In this document: positions 8,424 to 15,722 of the stretch, piece after piece
How positions within the stretch are numbered: position 1 is the stretch's first letter
Layout of the letters: every line of letters begins with the position of its first letter
Origin: Bacteroidales bacterium
GTDB taxonomy: Bacteria; Bacteroidota; Bacteroidia; Bacteroidales; ML635J-15
NCBI GenBank assembly: GCA_028701945.1
Contig: JAQVPT010000014.1
Coordinates: 1 to 23,069, forward strand
Direction: 5' to 3'
Length of the DNA: 23,069 bases
Position numbers and translations under genes: made by a program
Notes under the pieces: model-generated
The model's input: the letters and a program-made list of their open reading frames with translations, nothing else
What the model was told of the DNA's origin: nothing
Database searches by the model: none

Positions 8424-10199
8424 ATGAAGAACTTAAAAAGTGGTGAATTTCTTGTTAAAGAAACTTGTTCCACAAATGTTTTTATCCCTGAGGAATACAA
8501 TGAAGAACAATTGATGATTGCTCAAACAATTAAAGATTTCATTGAAACAGAGGTTTATCCAATTGCCGATGAATTAGACAAAGGCGACCGTGAACTAATG
8601 GCACAAACTGTCAGAAAAGCTGGTGAGCTTGGTTTGATGGGAATTGCAATTCCCGAAGAATATGGAGGATTTGAGCAGTCGTTTGTAACTCAAATGTTGG
8701 CTGCTGAGAACATTGGTGCAGGTTATTCTTTTTCTGTCGCATTCATGGCTTCGACAGGTATCGGGACTTTACCAATTATGTATTACGGTAACGAAGAACA
8801 AAGACAAAAATATGTTACTAAACTTGCTAGTGGTGAGTTTATTGGTGCATATTGTTTAACAGAACCTAATGCGGGATCGGATGCAAATTCTGGAAAAACA
8901 AATGCTATTTTATCAGAAGATGGCAAACATTATATTCTCAACGGACAAAAAATGTGGATTACAAATGCTGGATTTGCTAATACTCATGTTGTTTTTGCAA
9001 AGATTGCTAAAGATAGAGTCTTGAGTGCTTTTATTGTTGAGCATGATATGGAAGGTGTTGTAATTGGACAGGATGAGCATAAAATGGGAATAAAAGGTTC
9101 TTCTACAGCTCAAATCTATTATAATGATGTAAAAGTTCCTGTCGAAAACTTGATTGGCCGCGGTGGTATGGGTTTCCGTATTGCTTTGAGCATTCTTCAC
9201 ATGGGACGTATTAAATTAGGTGCTAACGTTATTGGGGCATCTAAAAAATCAACTAGCGATTCTATTAAATATGCTAATGAACGCAAGCAGTTTGGCGTCT
9301 TAATTTCGACTTTTGGAGCAATTAAACATAAAATAGCTGAGCAGGCTATAAGAACCTTTGCTCTCGAATCGTCAATTTATAGAGTTAGTAGCGATATCGA
9401 CGATATGATGACAGAGCTTAAAGCTAGCGGTATGGATAAAGGACTGGCTTCTGTTGATGCAATTAGCCATTATGCAGTTGAAGCTGCATTACTTAAAGTT
9501 TATGGTTCCGAAGTTCTTGATTTTGTAGTTGATGAGGCCGTACAAATTCATGGGGGAATGGGATATTCTGCCGAAATGAATACTGATAAATCTTATCGCG
9601 ATTCAAGAATTAATAGAATTTTTGAAGGAACAAACGAAATAAATCGTCTTTTATTAGTTGAAACGGCAATAAAACGAGGAATGAAAGGCGATTTTGATAT
9701 GAAAGGTGTTGCTGAAAATTTATATCAAAAAATGGACAATTGTCGCGAAAATAAAATTGAAGGGGAATCATTTTTTGATCAAAAATTGAGATATATAAGA
9801 AATTTTAAAAAAGCGGCTCTTATACTTATTCATTCTGTTTCAGAGAAATTTGGAAAATCCATGCTTCAAGAACAAGAAGTTATCAATAATATAAGCGATA
9901 TTATGATACAAATATATACTGCCGAATCGCTTGCTCTTCGAATTAAAAAACTAGCTGACAATAATTTAAAACAAAATCTTGATATTTATAAAGATATGCT
10001 TGCTGTTTTTGTTTTTGATGCTGCTGGAATTGTTTCTAAAAATGAAATGGATGCTGTTTATTCGATGGAAGAAGGTGAAATGGCCGACAAAATGTATAAG
10101 GCTATGAAAGATCTCGCTTGCATCGAAGGTGTGAACGTAAAGGACGCAAGACGTAGAGTTGCAGATTATCTTTTAGAAGAAAATGATTATAAATTATAA
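8424..10199 (+). CDS. VLCAD-like acyl-CoA dehydrogenase
   Basis: This 591-residue FAD enzyme introduces the trans-2 double bond in an acyl-CoA, the first step of fatty-acid beta-oxidation. Signatures in order are YCLTEPNAGSDA (143-154), WITNAGFA (178-185), the RKQFG segment near 287-291, QIHGGMGYSAE (374-384) and IFEGTNEI (399-406), with Glu401 the predicted catalytic base. The roughly 170-residue extension after the core, and the FEGTN form of the catalytic loop, are features of the VLCAD/ACAD9 branch rather than the 380-residue short-chain enzymes. Electrons would pass to an electron-transfer flavoprotein. No other beta-oxidation or ETF gene is adjacent. The gene ends at a strong terminator and appears monocistronic. 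Confidence 0.93.
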   Translation: MKNLKSGEFLVKETCSTNVFIPEEYNEEQLMIAQTIKDFIETEVYPIADELDKGDRELMAQTVRKAGELGLMGIAIPEEYGGFEQSFVTQMLAAENIGAGYSFSVAFMASTGIGTLPIMYYGNEEQRQKYVTKLASGEFIGAYCLTEPNAGSDANSGKTNAILSEDGKHYILNGQKMWITNAGFANTHVVFAKIAKDRVLSAFIVEHDMEGVVIGQDEHKMGIKGSSTAQIYYNDVKVPVENLIGRGGMGFRIALSILHMGRIKLGANVIGASKKSTSDSIKYANERKQFGVLISTFGAIKHKIAEQAIRTFALESSIYRVSSDIDDMMTELKASGMDKGLASVDAISHYAVEAALLKVYGSEVLDFVVDEAVQIHGGMGYSAEMNTDKSYRDSRINRIFEGTNEINRLLLVETAIKRGMKGDFDMKGVAENLYQKMDNCRENKIEGESFFDQKLRYIRNFKKAALILIHSVSEKFGKSMLQEQEVINNISDIMIQIYTAESLALRIKKLADNNLKQNLDIYKDMLAVFVFDAAGIVSKNEMDAVYSMEEGEMADKMYKAMKDLACIEGVNVKDARRRVADYLLEENDYKL

Positions 10200-10223
10200 A
10201 TGGTTGTTATCAAATATTAATTA

Positions 10224-10262
10224 AAAAAACTCCGGTCACATTTTTGTGCCGGAGTTTTTTTT
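10224..10262. terminator. Bidirectional rho-independent terminator
   Basis: An A-run, then ACTCCGGTCAC, an ATTTTT loop, GTGCCGGAGT and a long T-run. The stem is GC-rich with a single bulged T, and A/T tracts flank both sides. It lies between the convergent acyl-CoA dehydrogenase and the last ssb gene and can serve both. Confidence 0.92.
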
Positions 10263-10269
10263 TTAGAGT

Positions 10270-10629
10270 TTAGGCTCTTAGGGTTGTTCGGCAAGTGCTA
10301 TTATTAGCGGTTTGCAGTAATATTGTATCTGCCACAACCTCCGTAATAAAACGAATTTCTCCAGTTTTGTCAGTATATTTTCTATTTACAAGATGACCGT
10401 CAACAACAACCTCGCAACCTGCAAAAAGTTTTTTTCTCGCTGTTTGAGACGTTTCATTCCAAGCTGCAATATTGTGCCACATCGTTTCTTTTACAACTTC
10501 GTTGTTTCTTTTGAATGTGTCAATTGTTTTAACCGAAAATCTTGTTAAACTTTTTCCTTGCATAAATTCTCTATATATCGGCTCTGCCACAACTTCACCT
10601 ATAAGTATTACTCTGTTTTTTAAATTCAT
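10270..10629 (-). CDS. Single-stranded DNA-binding protein, divergent paralog (array position 6, 3' end)
   Basis: This 119-residue OB-fold SSB starts MNLKNRVILIGEVVAEP. It has the family core MWHNIAAW followed by GCEVVVDGHLVNRKYTDKTGE and a terminal TEVVADTILL strand. Cytoplasmic SSBs coat single-stranded DNA in replication, repair and recombination. It is much shorter than housekeeping SSB (about 150-180 residues): the glycine-rich linker and acidic DDDIPF-like tip are missing, and it ends TTLRA. It shares the MNLKN-x-V-x-LIG start and the A-rich leader with the four central copies but is clearly diverged from them. It is the last gene transcribed in the array. Confidence 0.88.
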   Translation of the reverse strand: MNLKNRVILIGEVVAEPIYREFMQGKSLTRFSVKTIDTFKRNNEVVKETMWHNIAAWNETSQTARKKLFAGCEVVVDGHLVNRKYTDKTGEIRFITEVVADTILLQTANNSTCRTTLRA

Positions 10630-10664
10630 AATATTTGTTTTTAATTGATTACTTTTTTGTTTTT

Positions 10665-10727
10665 AACTGATAACCTGATAACCTGATTAACCTATAACCT
10701 GATTAACCGATAACCCGATAAACTGAT
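10665..10727. repeat. Degenerate short-repeat spacer 1
   Basis: Low-complexity spacer made of variants of GATAACCTGATTAACC between two ssb genes. It is related in style to the other four spacers but with TAACC rather than GAACCG cores. It lies downstream of one ssb stop codon and ahead of the A-rich leader of the next. Confidence 0.75.
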
Positions 10728-10733
10728 CACCAT

Positions 10734-11069
10734 TTACGCTGCTTTCACTCTACAAATTATCTCATCTACTCTCACTTCGGTAACAATTCGTTTTACGCCT
10801 TCTTTGTCGGTGTATGATTTGTTTTCTAGTTTACCGTTAATTATCACCTCTGTACCTTTGGAACATTTTTTTTCAATTTTCTCTGCGATTCTATCCCATG
10901 CAACTACGTTGAACCACAAAGTTTTTTCGACAAACTCTTTAGAGTCTTTAGGTTTATAGTTGTCGTTTACTGCAATGCTAAAGTTTGCTACTTTTGTTTT
11001 GTTTACCTCTTTTACGATTGGATCTGCACCCAAATTTCCGATTAATTGTACGTTGTTTCTTAAATTCAT
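10734..11069 (-). CDS. Single-stranded DNA-binding protein, tandem copy 1 (intact)
   Basis: This 111-residue SSB has an intact frame with the OB-fold landmarks NVQLIGNLGADPIVKE, TLWFNVVAWDRIAEK, GTEVIINGKLENKSYTDKEG and TEVRVDEI. It ends CRVKAA with no acidic tip. It differs from the neighbouring copy at 11190 at only three residues (Ile/Val in the FS-x-AV strand, and Asp/Gly and Lys/Asp in the loop before EFVEK), so the duplication is recent. The leader before the ATG is the conserved A-rich block shared by all copies, with no TTTG promoter box, which suggests transcription from upstream in the array. Confidence 0.93.
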   Translation of the reverse strand: MNLRNNVQLIGNLGADPIVKEVNKTKVANFSIAVNDNYKPKDSKEFVEKTLWFNVVAWDRIAEKIEKKCSKGTEVIINGKLENKSYTDKEGVKRIVTEVRVDEIICRVKAA

Positions 11070-11105
11070 AATATTTGTTTTTTAATTGTTTACTTTTTTG
11101 TTTTT

Positions 11106-11187
11106 AACTGAGAACCGAGAACCGTGAACTGAGAACCGTGAACTCCGAACCGTGAACTGCGAACCGTGAACCGCGAACCCCGAACTG
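11106..11187. repeat. GAACCGTGAACT minisatellite spacer 2
   Basis: Tandem, slightly varied 7/14-bp units of the GAACCG-TGAACT type (with CC, GC or GA joints) fill the space between the stop codon of one ssb copy and the leader of the next. They are GC-richer than the surroundings. Confidence 0.9.
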
Positions 11188-11189
11188 AT

Positions 11190-11525
11190 TTACGCTGCTT
11201 TCACTCTACAAATTATCTCATCTACTCTCACTTCGGTAACAATTCGTTTTACGCCTTCTTTGTCGGTGTATGATTTGTTTTCTAGTTTACCGTTAATTAT
11301 CACCTCTGTACCTTTGGAACATTTTTTTTCAATTTTCTCTGCGATTCTATCCCACGCAACTACGTTGAACCACAAGGTTTTTTCGACAAACTCGTCAGAG
11401 CCTTTAGGTTTATAATTGTCGTTTACTGCAACGCTAAAGTTTGCTACTTTTGTTTTGTTTACCTCTTTTACAATTGGATCTGCACCCAAATTTCCGATTA
11501 ATTGTACATTGTTTCTTAAATTCAT
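11190..11525 (-). CDS. Single-stranded DNA-binding protein, tandem copy 2 (intact)
   Basis: This 111-residue protein is almost identical to the copy at 10734, with the same OB-fold core (TLWFNVVAWDRIAEK, GTEVIINGKLENKSYTDK) and the same truncated CRVKAA end. Its loop reads KGSDEF, as in the decayed copies at 11660 and 12115, rather than KDSKEF, so it is the intact representative closest to them. The start is fixed by the shared leader and the shared MNLRNNVQLIG N-terminus. Like the others it has no C-terminal acidic motif for recruiting partner proteins. Confidence 0.93.
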   Translation of the reverse strand: MNLRNNVQLIGNLGADPIVKEVNKTKVANFSVAVNDNYKPKGSDEFVEKTLWFNVVAWDRIAEKIEKKCSKGTEVIINGKLENKSYTDKEGVKRIVTEVRVDEIICRVKAA

Positions 11526-11561
11526 AATATTTATTTTTTAATTGTTTACTTTTTTGTTTTT

Positions 11562-11657
11562 AACTGAGAACCGAGAACCGTGAACTGAGAACCGTGAACT
11601 CCGAACCGTGAACTCCGAACCGTGAACTGCGAACCGTGAACCGCGAACCCCGAACTG
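11562..11657. repeat. GAACCGTGAACT minisatellite spacer 3 (one extra unit)
   Basis: Same repeat as spacer 2, but with one additional 14-bp CCGAACCGTGAACT unit, which accounts for the 470-bp instead of 456-bp period. This is a direct sign of repeat slippage or unequal crossing-over. Confidence 0.92.
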
Positions 11658-11659
11658 AT

Positions 11660-11995
11660 TTACGCTGCTTTCGCTCTACAAATAATCTCATCTACTCTCA
11701 CTTCGGTAACAAATCGTTTCACACCCTCTTTGTCGGTGTATGATTTGTTTTCTAGTTTACCGTTAATTATCACCTCTGTACCTTTGGAACATTTTTTTTC
11801 AATTTTCTCAGCGATTCTATCCCACGCAACTACGTTGAACCACAAGGTTTTTTCGACAAACTCGTCAGAGCCTTTAGGTTTATAATTGTCGTTTACTACA
11901 ACGCTAAAGTTTGCTACTTTTGTTTTGTTTACCTCTTTTACAATTGGATCTGCACCCAAATTTCCGATTAATTATACGTTGTTTCTTAAATTCAT
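11660..11995 (-). pseudogene. Single-stranded DNA-binding protein, tandem copy 3 (nonsense at codon 8)
   Basis: The frame aligns end to end with the intact 111-residue copies, but codon 8 (CAA, Gln) is TAA, seen as TTA at 11972-11974. The remaining 103 codons are open and nearly identical to copy 2. Restart at a downstream TTG would lose the first beta strand (NVQLIGN) of the OB fold, so a functional product is unlikely. The lack of further damage indicates very recent inactivation, or a single-base sequencing error that should be excluded. Confidence 0.88.
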
Positions 11996-12030
11996 AATAT
12001 TTATTTTTTAATTGTTTACTTTTTTGTTTT

Positions 12031-12112
12031 AACTGAGAACCGATAACCGTGAACTGAGAACGGTGAACTCCGAACCGTGAACTGCGAACCGTGAACCGCG
12101 AACCCCGAACTG
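12031..12112. repeat. GAACCGTGAACT minisatellite spacer 4
   Basis: Same spacer type as 2 and 3, with small substitutions (GATAACCG and GAACGG variants near its left end) and one fewer T in the adjacent leader run. Confidence 0.9.
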
Positions 12113-12114
12113 AT

Positions 12115-12450
12115 TTACGCTGCTTTCACTCTACAAATTATCTCATCTACTCTCACTTCGGTAACAATTCGTTTTACACCCTCTTTGTCGGTGTAAGTTC
12201 TATTTTCTAGTTTTCCGTTAATTATCACCTCTGTACCTTTTGCACATTTTTTTTCAATTTTCTCAGCGATTCTATCCCACGCAACTACGTTGAACCACAA
12301 GGTTTTTTCGACAAACTCGTCAGAGCCTTTAGGCTTATAATTGTCGTTTACTGCAACGCTAAAGTTTGCTACTTATGTTTTGTTTATCTCTTTTACAATT
12401 GGATCTGCACCCAAATTTCCGATTAATTGTACGTTGTTTCTTAAATTCAT
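12115..12450 (-). pseudogene. Single-stranded DNA-binding protein, tandem copy 4 (nonsense at codon 26)
   Basis: Full-length relative of the 111-residue copies with codon 26 (AAA, Lys, in the NKTKV segment) changed to TAA, seen as TTA at 12373-12375. The preceding residue 22 is Ile instead of Val. The rest of the frame is intact, and the C-terminal part differs slightly (AKGTEV and NRTYTDK instead of SKGTEV and NKSYTDK), so it is the most diverged of the four. A restart inside the gene would produce only a C-terminal half OB fold. Confidence 0.88.
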
Positions 12451-12485
12451 AATATTTATTTTTTAATTGTTTACTTTTTTGTTTT

Positions 12486-12518
12486 AACTGAGAACCGATA
12501 ACCGATAACCCCGAACTT
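12486..12518. repeat. Short GAACCGATAACC spacer 5
   Basis: A brief version of the spacer repeat (AACTGAGAACCGATAACCG and so on) between the first ssb gene of the array and the leader of copy 4. Confidence 0.75.
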
Positions 12519-12520
12519 CC

Positions 12521-12880
12521 TTACGCTCTCCTTTTACTTTCACTAATGTTGCTTTTAATATTTCTGAAAATCAAACTTTCTCCAATAATTTCAGATATCT
12601 TTCTCAGGTTTCCTTGTTTGTCACGAAATTCATTATTTATTACGCGACCTTGGATAATCACTTCTGTACCTATATTAATATTTGTTTGCACGATGTCTGC
12701 AATTTTGTTCCATACTGTAATGTTGTGCCATTGAGTGTGCTTAATGAATTTTCCGTTAACTTTTTTTACATCATCTGTAGCGATACTAAAGCGAGCCATT
12801 TTTCTGCCACTGTTAAATTCTTTGATTAGAGGTTCGCTTCCCACATTCCCGATAAGTTGTACATGATTTTTTGAATTCAT
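12521..12880 (-). CDS. Single-stranded DNA-binding protein, divergent paralog (array position 1, 5' end)
   Basis: This 119-residue OB-fold protein starts MNSKNHVQLIGNVGSEPLIKEF. It has QWHNITVWNKIADI, GTEVIIQGRVINNEFRDKQG and SEIIGESLIF. The family assignment is secure, but sequence outside these motifs differs strongly from the near-identical central copies. It ends SESKRRA, without an acidic tip. Being the most upstream gene on the minus strand, it is the likely lead gene of the transcript. A one-mismatch -7 box (CATCTTTG on the minus strand, 12945-12952) and a nested palindrome lie upstream. Confidence 0.9.
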   Translation of the reverse strand: MNSKNHVQLIGNVGSEPLIKEFNSGRKMARFSIATDDVKKVNGKFIKHTQWHNITVWNKIADIVQTNINIGTEVIIQGRVINNEFRDKQGNLRKISEIIGESLIFRNIKSNISESKRRA

Positions 12881-12991
12881 AATTTTTAATTTTTAATTTA
12901 TTTTCAAATCTCGATTGATTTCATGTTGTCAATCATTGTCGATGCAAAGATGCGGCGATATAGAATTGTGAGTCGGTTTTTAAACATTTGC

Positions 12992-13030
12992 TTTCGTTTA
13001 ACATTCGTTTGTAAACGACTAAAAACGAAA
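12992..13030. promoter_or_regulatory. Nested palindrome, candidate operator upstream of the ssb array
   Basis: The perfect 12-bp palindrome CGTTTGTAAACG (13006-13017) sits inside almost concentric outer arms TTTCGTTT (12992-12999) and AAACGAAA (13023-13030). A further GTTT-TT-AAAC element lies just to the left (12976-12985). The cluster is about 40-80 bp upstream of the weak -7 box of the first ssb gene, a typical position for an activator or repressor site. No regulator is assigned. Confidence 0.45.
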
Positions 13031-13277
13031 AAGTTATTGATACATAGACTTTTAGCCTCCTTTTAAAAAACTCAAAACAAATGAAATTAATAAGCATATT
13101 TTTGAGATATTGTGAATTGTTTTAAGTTTTGGGAGATAAAAGTTGATCTACCGACAACAATAATTTAAGTGAGTTTTTACAATTTAATTAATACATTCGA
13201 TAAAAAATATCGGACGTCTGATTTTTTTATTTTACAGATTTAATATTCTCTTAGCCAATTGCGAAACAAAAAATTAT

Positions 13278-13285
13278 TATATTTG
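13278..13285 (+). promoter_or_regulatory. Candidate -7 promoter box of the iron-sulfur gene
   Basis: TATATTTG matches TAnnTTTG exactly and lies 25 bp before the ATG at 13311. No TTTG is present at the standard distance upstream; the nearest TTG gives a 16-bp spacing. Confidence 0.5.
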
Positions 13286-13310
13286 TAATGTTTTACTAAA
13301 ACGTATATAG

Positions 13311-13763
13311 ATGGCGGCAAAAGTTATTAAAGAATACACAAACGGAGAGATTACAGTCAGGTGGCAACCGGGCGAATGTATTCATGCAACGACCTGTTTT
13401 AAAATGTTACCCGAAGTATTCAAACCAAGAGAAAGACCCTGGGTAAAAATTAATGCTGCATCTACAGACGAAATAATTAAAACCGTAGAAGCCTGTCCTA
13501 CAAGTGCGTTAACGTGGTGGTACAATGACTCCAAAAGAACAAACAATAATGATTTTCATAAAATGGAAAAAGACATCAAACAAAAACCAAAAGTTGTAAT
13601 ATCTGAGAATGGACCTTTATTTATTCCAGCTAGTGTTGACCTTGTTAACAGCGATGGGAAGATTTTGAAAGTTAACGAAGATAAATATTTGTGCAGATGC
13701 GGTCATTCTAAGAACAAACCATTTTGTGATGGGTCGCATATGAATAAAGGGTTTATCGGGTAA
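13311..13763 (+). CDS. Fused YjdI-type 4Fe-4S (Fer4_19) and CDGSH iron-sulfur protein
   Basis: This 150-residue protein has two iron-sulfur modules. The N-terminal part (about 5-70) resembles the divergent mono-cluster ferredoxin domain Fer4_19: GECIHATTCFKMLPEVF with Cys23 and Cys29, then ACPTSAL with Cys62. The C-terminal part has a perfect CDGSH signature, C-x-C-x2-S-x3-P-x-C-D-G-S-H, with Cys128, Cys130, Cys139 and His143. By family knowledge this binds a redox-active [2Fe-2S] cluster with three Cys and one His ligand. There is no signal peptide, so it is cytoplasmic. A role in electron transfer or cluster storage is likely; no partner is encoded next to it. It does not look functionally tied to the downstream glycosidases. 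Confidence 0.88.
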   Translation: MAAKVIKEYTNGEITVRWQPGECIHATTCFKMLPEVFKPRERPWVKINAASTDEIIKTVEACPTSALTWWYNDSKRTNNNDFHKMEKDIKQKPKVVISENGPLFIPASVDLVNSDGKILKVNEDKYLCRCGHSKNKPFCDGSHMNKGFIG

Positions 13764-13785
13764 ACGGTTCTCTGTACTCCGTTTA
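13761..13785 (+). terminator. Weak hairpin overlapping the iron-sulfur gene stop codon
   Basis: TAAACGG (beginning at the stop codon) pairs perfectly with CCGTTTA across an 11-base loop. No T-run follows, so it may be a weak terminator, an mRNA 3'-end stabiliser or chance. Confidence 0.3.
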
Positions 13786-13925
13786 GGTTTAATCAGTTTA
13801 CTGCAAACATGCTGTTACCTGCTATTGTTTACCATTAAAAATACTCCATAAATAGGTTTTCTAAGTGCTATTTTGTATAATTGTACAGAATAGTTTTTAT
13901 TAAAAATATCACTAAAAATAAAATA

Positions 13926-15656
13926 ATGAATATAACTTCTCCCTCTAAAATACTAATAATAGGATGTGTTTTCTTATTAACTATATCCTGTAATACGAAC
14001 AGCATAAAAATTGAACAAACGGAGAATAATGATGCCCGTGAAGCACTAACTAACTGGGAAAATCAAAAATTCTCTATGTTTATTCATTGGGGACTTTATT
14101 CTATACCAGCAGGAGTTTGGGATGGCGAAAAAATTGGAGGTTACAGCGAACAAATAAAAGCTCATGCAAAAATTTCAACCGAAGAATATCGCAAACTAGC
14201 TATGCAGTTTAATCCAACTAATTGGAATGTTGATTCGATTGCATTATTAGCTCAAGATGCAGGTATGAAATCTATAATTATAACGGCTAAACATCACGAT
14301 GGCTTTTGCATGTTCGATTCTAAATACACAGAATTTGATGTTGTTGATGCGACTCCATATAAAAAAGATATCCTTAAAGATTTATCAGAAGCATGCAAAC
14401 GGCATAATCTTAAATTTGGCGTGTATTTTTCTTTGATTGATTGGGATTACGAAGAAGCAATGCCTTTTGTGTCCGTACGAAATTCAGACTCAATTCCTCC
14501 CTTGCATCATCAATATAATTTGAATCAGATTGAAGAGTTGCTAACTAATTATGGTGAAGTTTCAGAAATTTGGTTTGATATGGGCTCTCCAACATATAAT
14601 CAAAGTAAAGTAGTCGCAACACTTGTAAAAGAATTACAACCAAACTGTATGATTAGCGGCAGAATTTGGAATGACCAAGGCGATTTTGTTGTAATGGGTG
14701 ATAATCTTAAACCTGATTTTAAAATGGGGGTTCCATGGCAAACTCCTGCATCCATGTTTAATGAAACTTGGGGTTATCGTTCGTGGCAAGAAAGACAGAG
14801 TGTAGAAGAAAAGATTAATGAGAAAATACATGATTTAATAAATGTTGTAAGTTTAGGTGGTAATTATTTACTAAATATTGGTCCCAAAGGCGATGGAAGT
14901 ATTGTTCATTTCGAACAACAAGTGCTGGAAAGTATTGGCAAATGGTTAAAAGAGAATGGCGAGGCTGTTTATGGAACAAGCGTATCCAAGATAGACGCTC
15001 AAGACTGGGGTGTAATAACTGCAAAAGAGGGAAAGTTATATTTGCATATCATTAATTATCCAGAAAACAACAAACTTATCATTGAAGGTTTAAATTCCAA
15101 TTTTAAAAAAGCCTATCTCCTTTCTGATTCAAGTATATCACTACAAAGTAAAATCAAGGACAAGGGAGTTGAGCTTGACTTAACCAACATTATTAACAGA
15201 AATAAATATGCTACTGTAATTGGCGTAGAATATGAAGGCGAATTATTATACACTCCTAAAAATGTAATATCTCCAAATAATGAGGGTGCATTTGTTTTAA
15301 CTTGGGATAACGCAACAAAACTTCACAGTTTTAGTGGGCACGATTATTATTCTACTAAACCAACAGTTGTAAAAATAAAATGGAATTTAACTAAAAATGA
15401 AAAGGAGTCACACGATATAAATATTACTTTTTCGAGTGATAATATTGAGCCTTTAAAACTATTTGTAAATAAAAAAGAATACTTAATTTCAACATCTGAT
15501 GCGGAAAATGTGTTAAATGACAAATCTCTAAATCACACTATTATTAATGTAAATTTGTATCTCAATAAAGTTCATGAAATTGAATTATCTTTGGAAGATA
15601 GTAGTAATTTGCATAAAGGAATGTCTATTAAAGACCTAGAAATTGAGATTAAATAG
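13926..15656 (+). CDS. GH29 alpha-L-fucosidase, lipoprotein
   Basis: The ATG at 13926 is chosen over the upstream ATG at 13881 because it yields a proper lipoprotein signal (hydrophobic stretch ending LTISC), giving 576 residues. The GH29 barrel follows: WENQKFSMFIHWGLYSIPAG, the KHHDGFCMFDSKYTEFD active-site strand, TPYKKDILKDLSEACKRH, FGVYFSLIDW and EIWFDMGSP, with Asp218 the likely nucleophile. The GNYLLNIGPKGDGSI segment closes the barrel, and a beta-sandwich domain fills the last 150 or so residues. GH29 enzymes release alpha-L-fucose with retention, usually from host or plant glycans. The lipobox suggests anchoring in the outer membrane or periplasm. It is followed 66 bp later by a GH27 gene on the same strand, probably one transcript. 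No SusC/SusD pair or sulfatase is nearby. Confidence 0.92.
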   Translation: MNITSPSKILIIGCVFLLTISCNTNSIKIEQTENNDAREALTNWENQKFSMFIHWGLYSIPAGVWDGEKIGGYSEQIKAHAKISTEEYRKLAMQFNPTNWNVDSIALLAQDAGMKSIIITAKHHDGFCMFDSKYTEFDVVDATPYKKDILKDLSEACKRHNLKFGVYFSLIDWDYEEAMPFVSVRNSDSIPPLHHQYNLNQIEELLTNYGEVSEIWFDMGSPTYNQSKVVATLVKELQPNCMISGRIWNDQGDFVVMGDNLKPDFKMGVPWQTPASMFNETWGYRSWQERQSVEEKINEKIHDLINVVSLGGNYLLNIGPKGDGSIVHFEQQVLESIGKWLKENGEAVYGTSVSKIDAQDWGVITAKEGKLYLHIINYPENNKLIIEGLNSNFKKAYLLSDSSISLQSKIKDKGVELDLTNIINRNKYATVIGVEYEGELLYTPKNVISPNNEGAFVLTWDNATKLHSFSGHDYYSTKPTVVKIKWNLTKNEKESHDINITFSSDNIEPLKLFVNKKEYLISTSDAENVLNDKSLNHTIINVNLYLNKVHEIELSLEDSSNLHKGMSIKDLEIEIK

Positions 15657-15722
15657 ATGTTTAATAAAAATTAGGAATTGTTAAATAATAAACCTGTTGT
15701 CTTAATAGCAGTATTAGATAAA

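Larger units (their letters stand above)
10734..12450 (-). repeat. Tandem array of four near-identical ssb units
   Basis: Start codons lie at 11069, 11525, 11995 and 12450, giving periods of 456, 470 and 455 bp. Each unit is a spacer minisatellite, an A-rich leader of about 40 bp, and a 336-bp ssb frame. The 14-bp length difference of the middle unit equals one extra minisatellite unit. Two frames are intact and two carry a premature TAA. Confidence 0.95.
12881..13310. other. Non-coding divergent intergenic region
   Basis: 430 bp between the ssb array (leftward) and the iron-sulfur gene (rightward), with no credible frame. It holds the nested palindrome at 12992-13030, a weak minus-strand -7 box at 12945-12952, a small CGATA/TATCG hairpin near 13198-13215 and a plus-strand -7 box at 13278. 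The rest is plain AT-rich sequence. Confidence 0.7.

Noticed and set aside
11660..11959. Copy 3 ssb as a functional gene starting at an internal TTG
   Set aside because: This start would remove the first OB-fold strand. The upstream DNA still encodes the normal N-terminus with a TAA at codon 8, so a pseudogene is the simpler reading.
10270..12880. ssb array as part of an integrated prophage or conjugative element
   Set aside because: No integrase, relaxase, Tra, structural or attachment-site sequence is present on either side; flanking genes are ordinary chromosomal genes.
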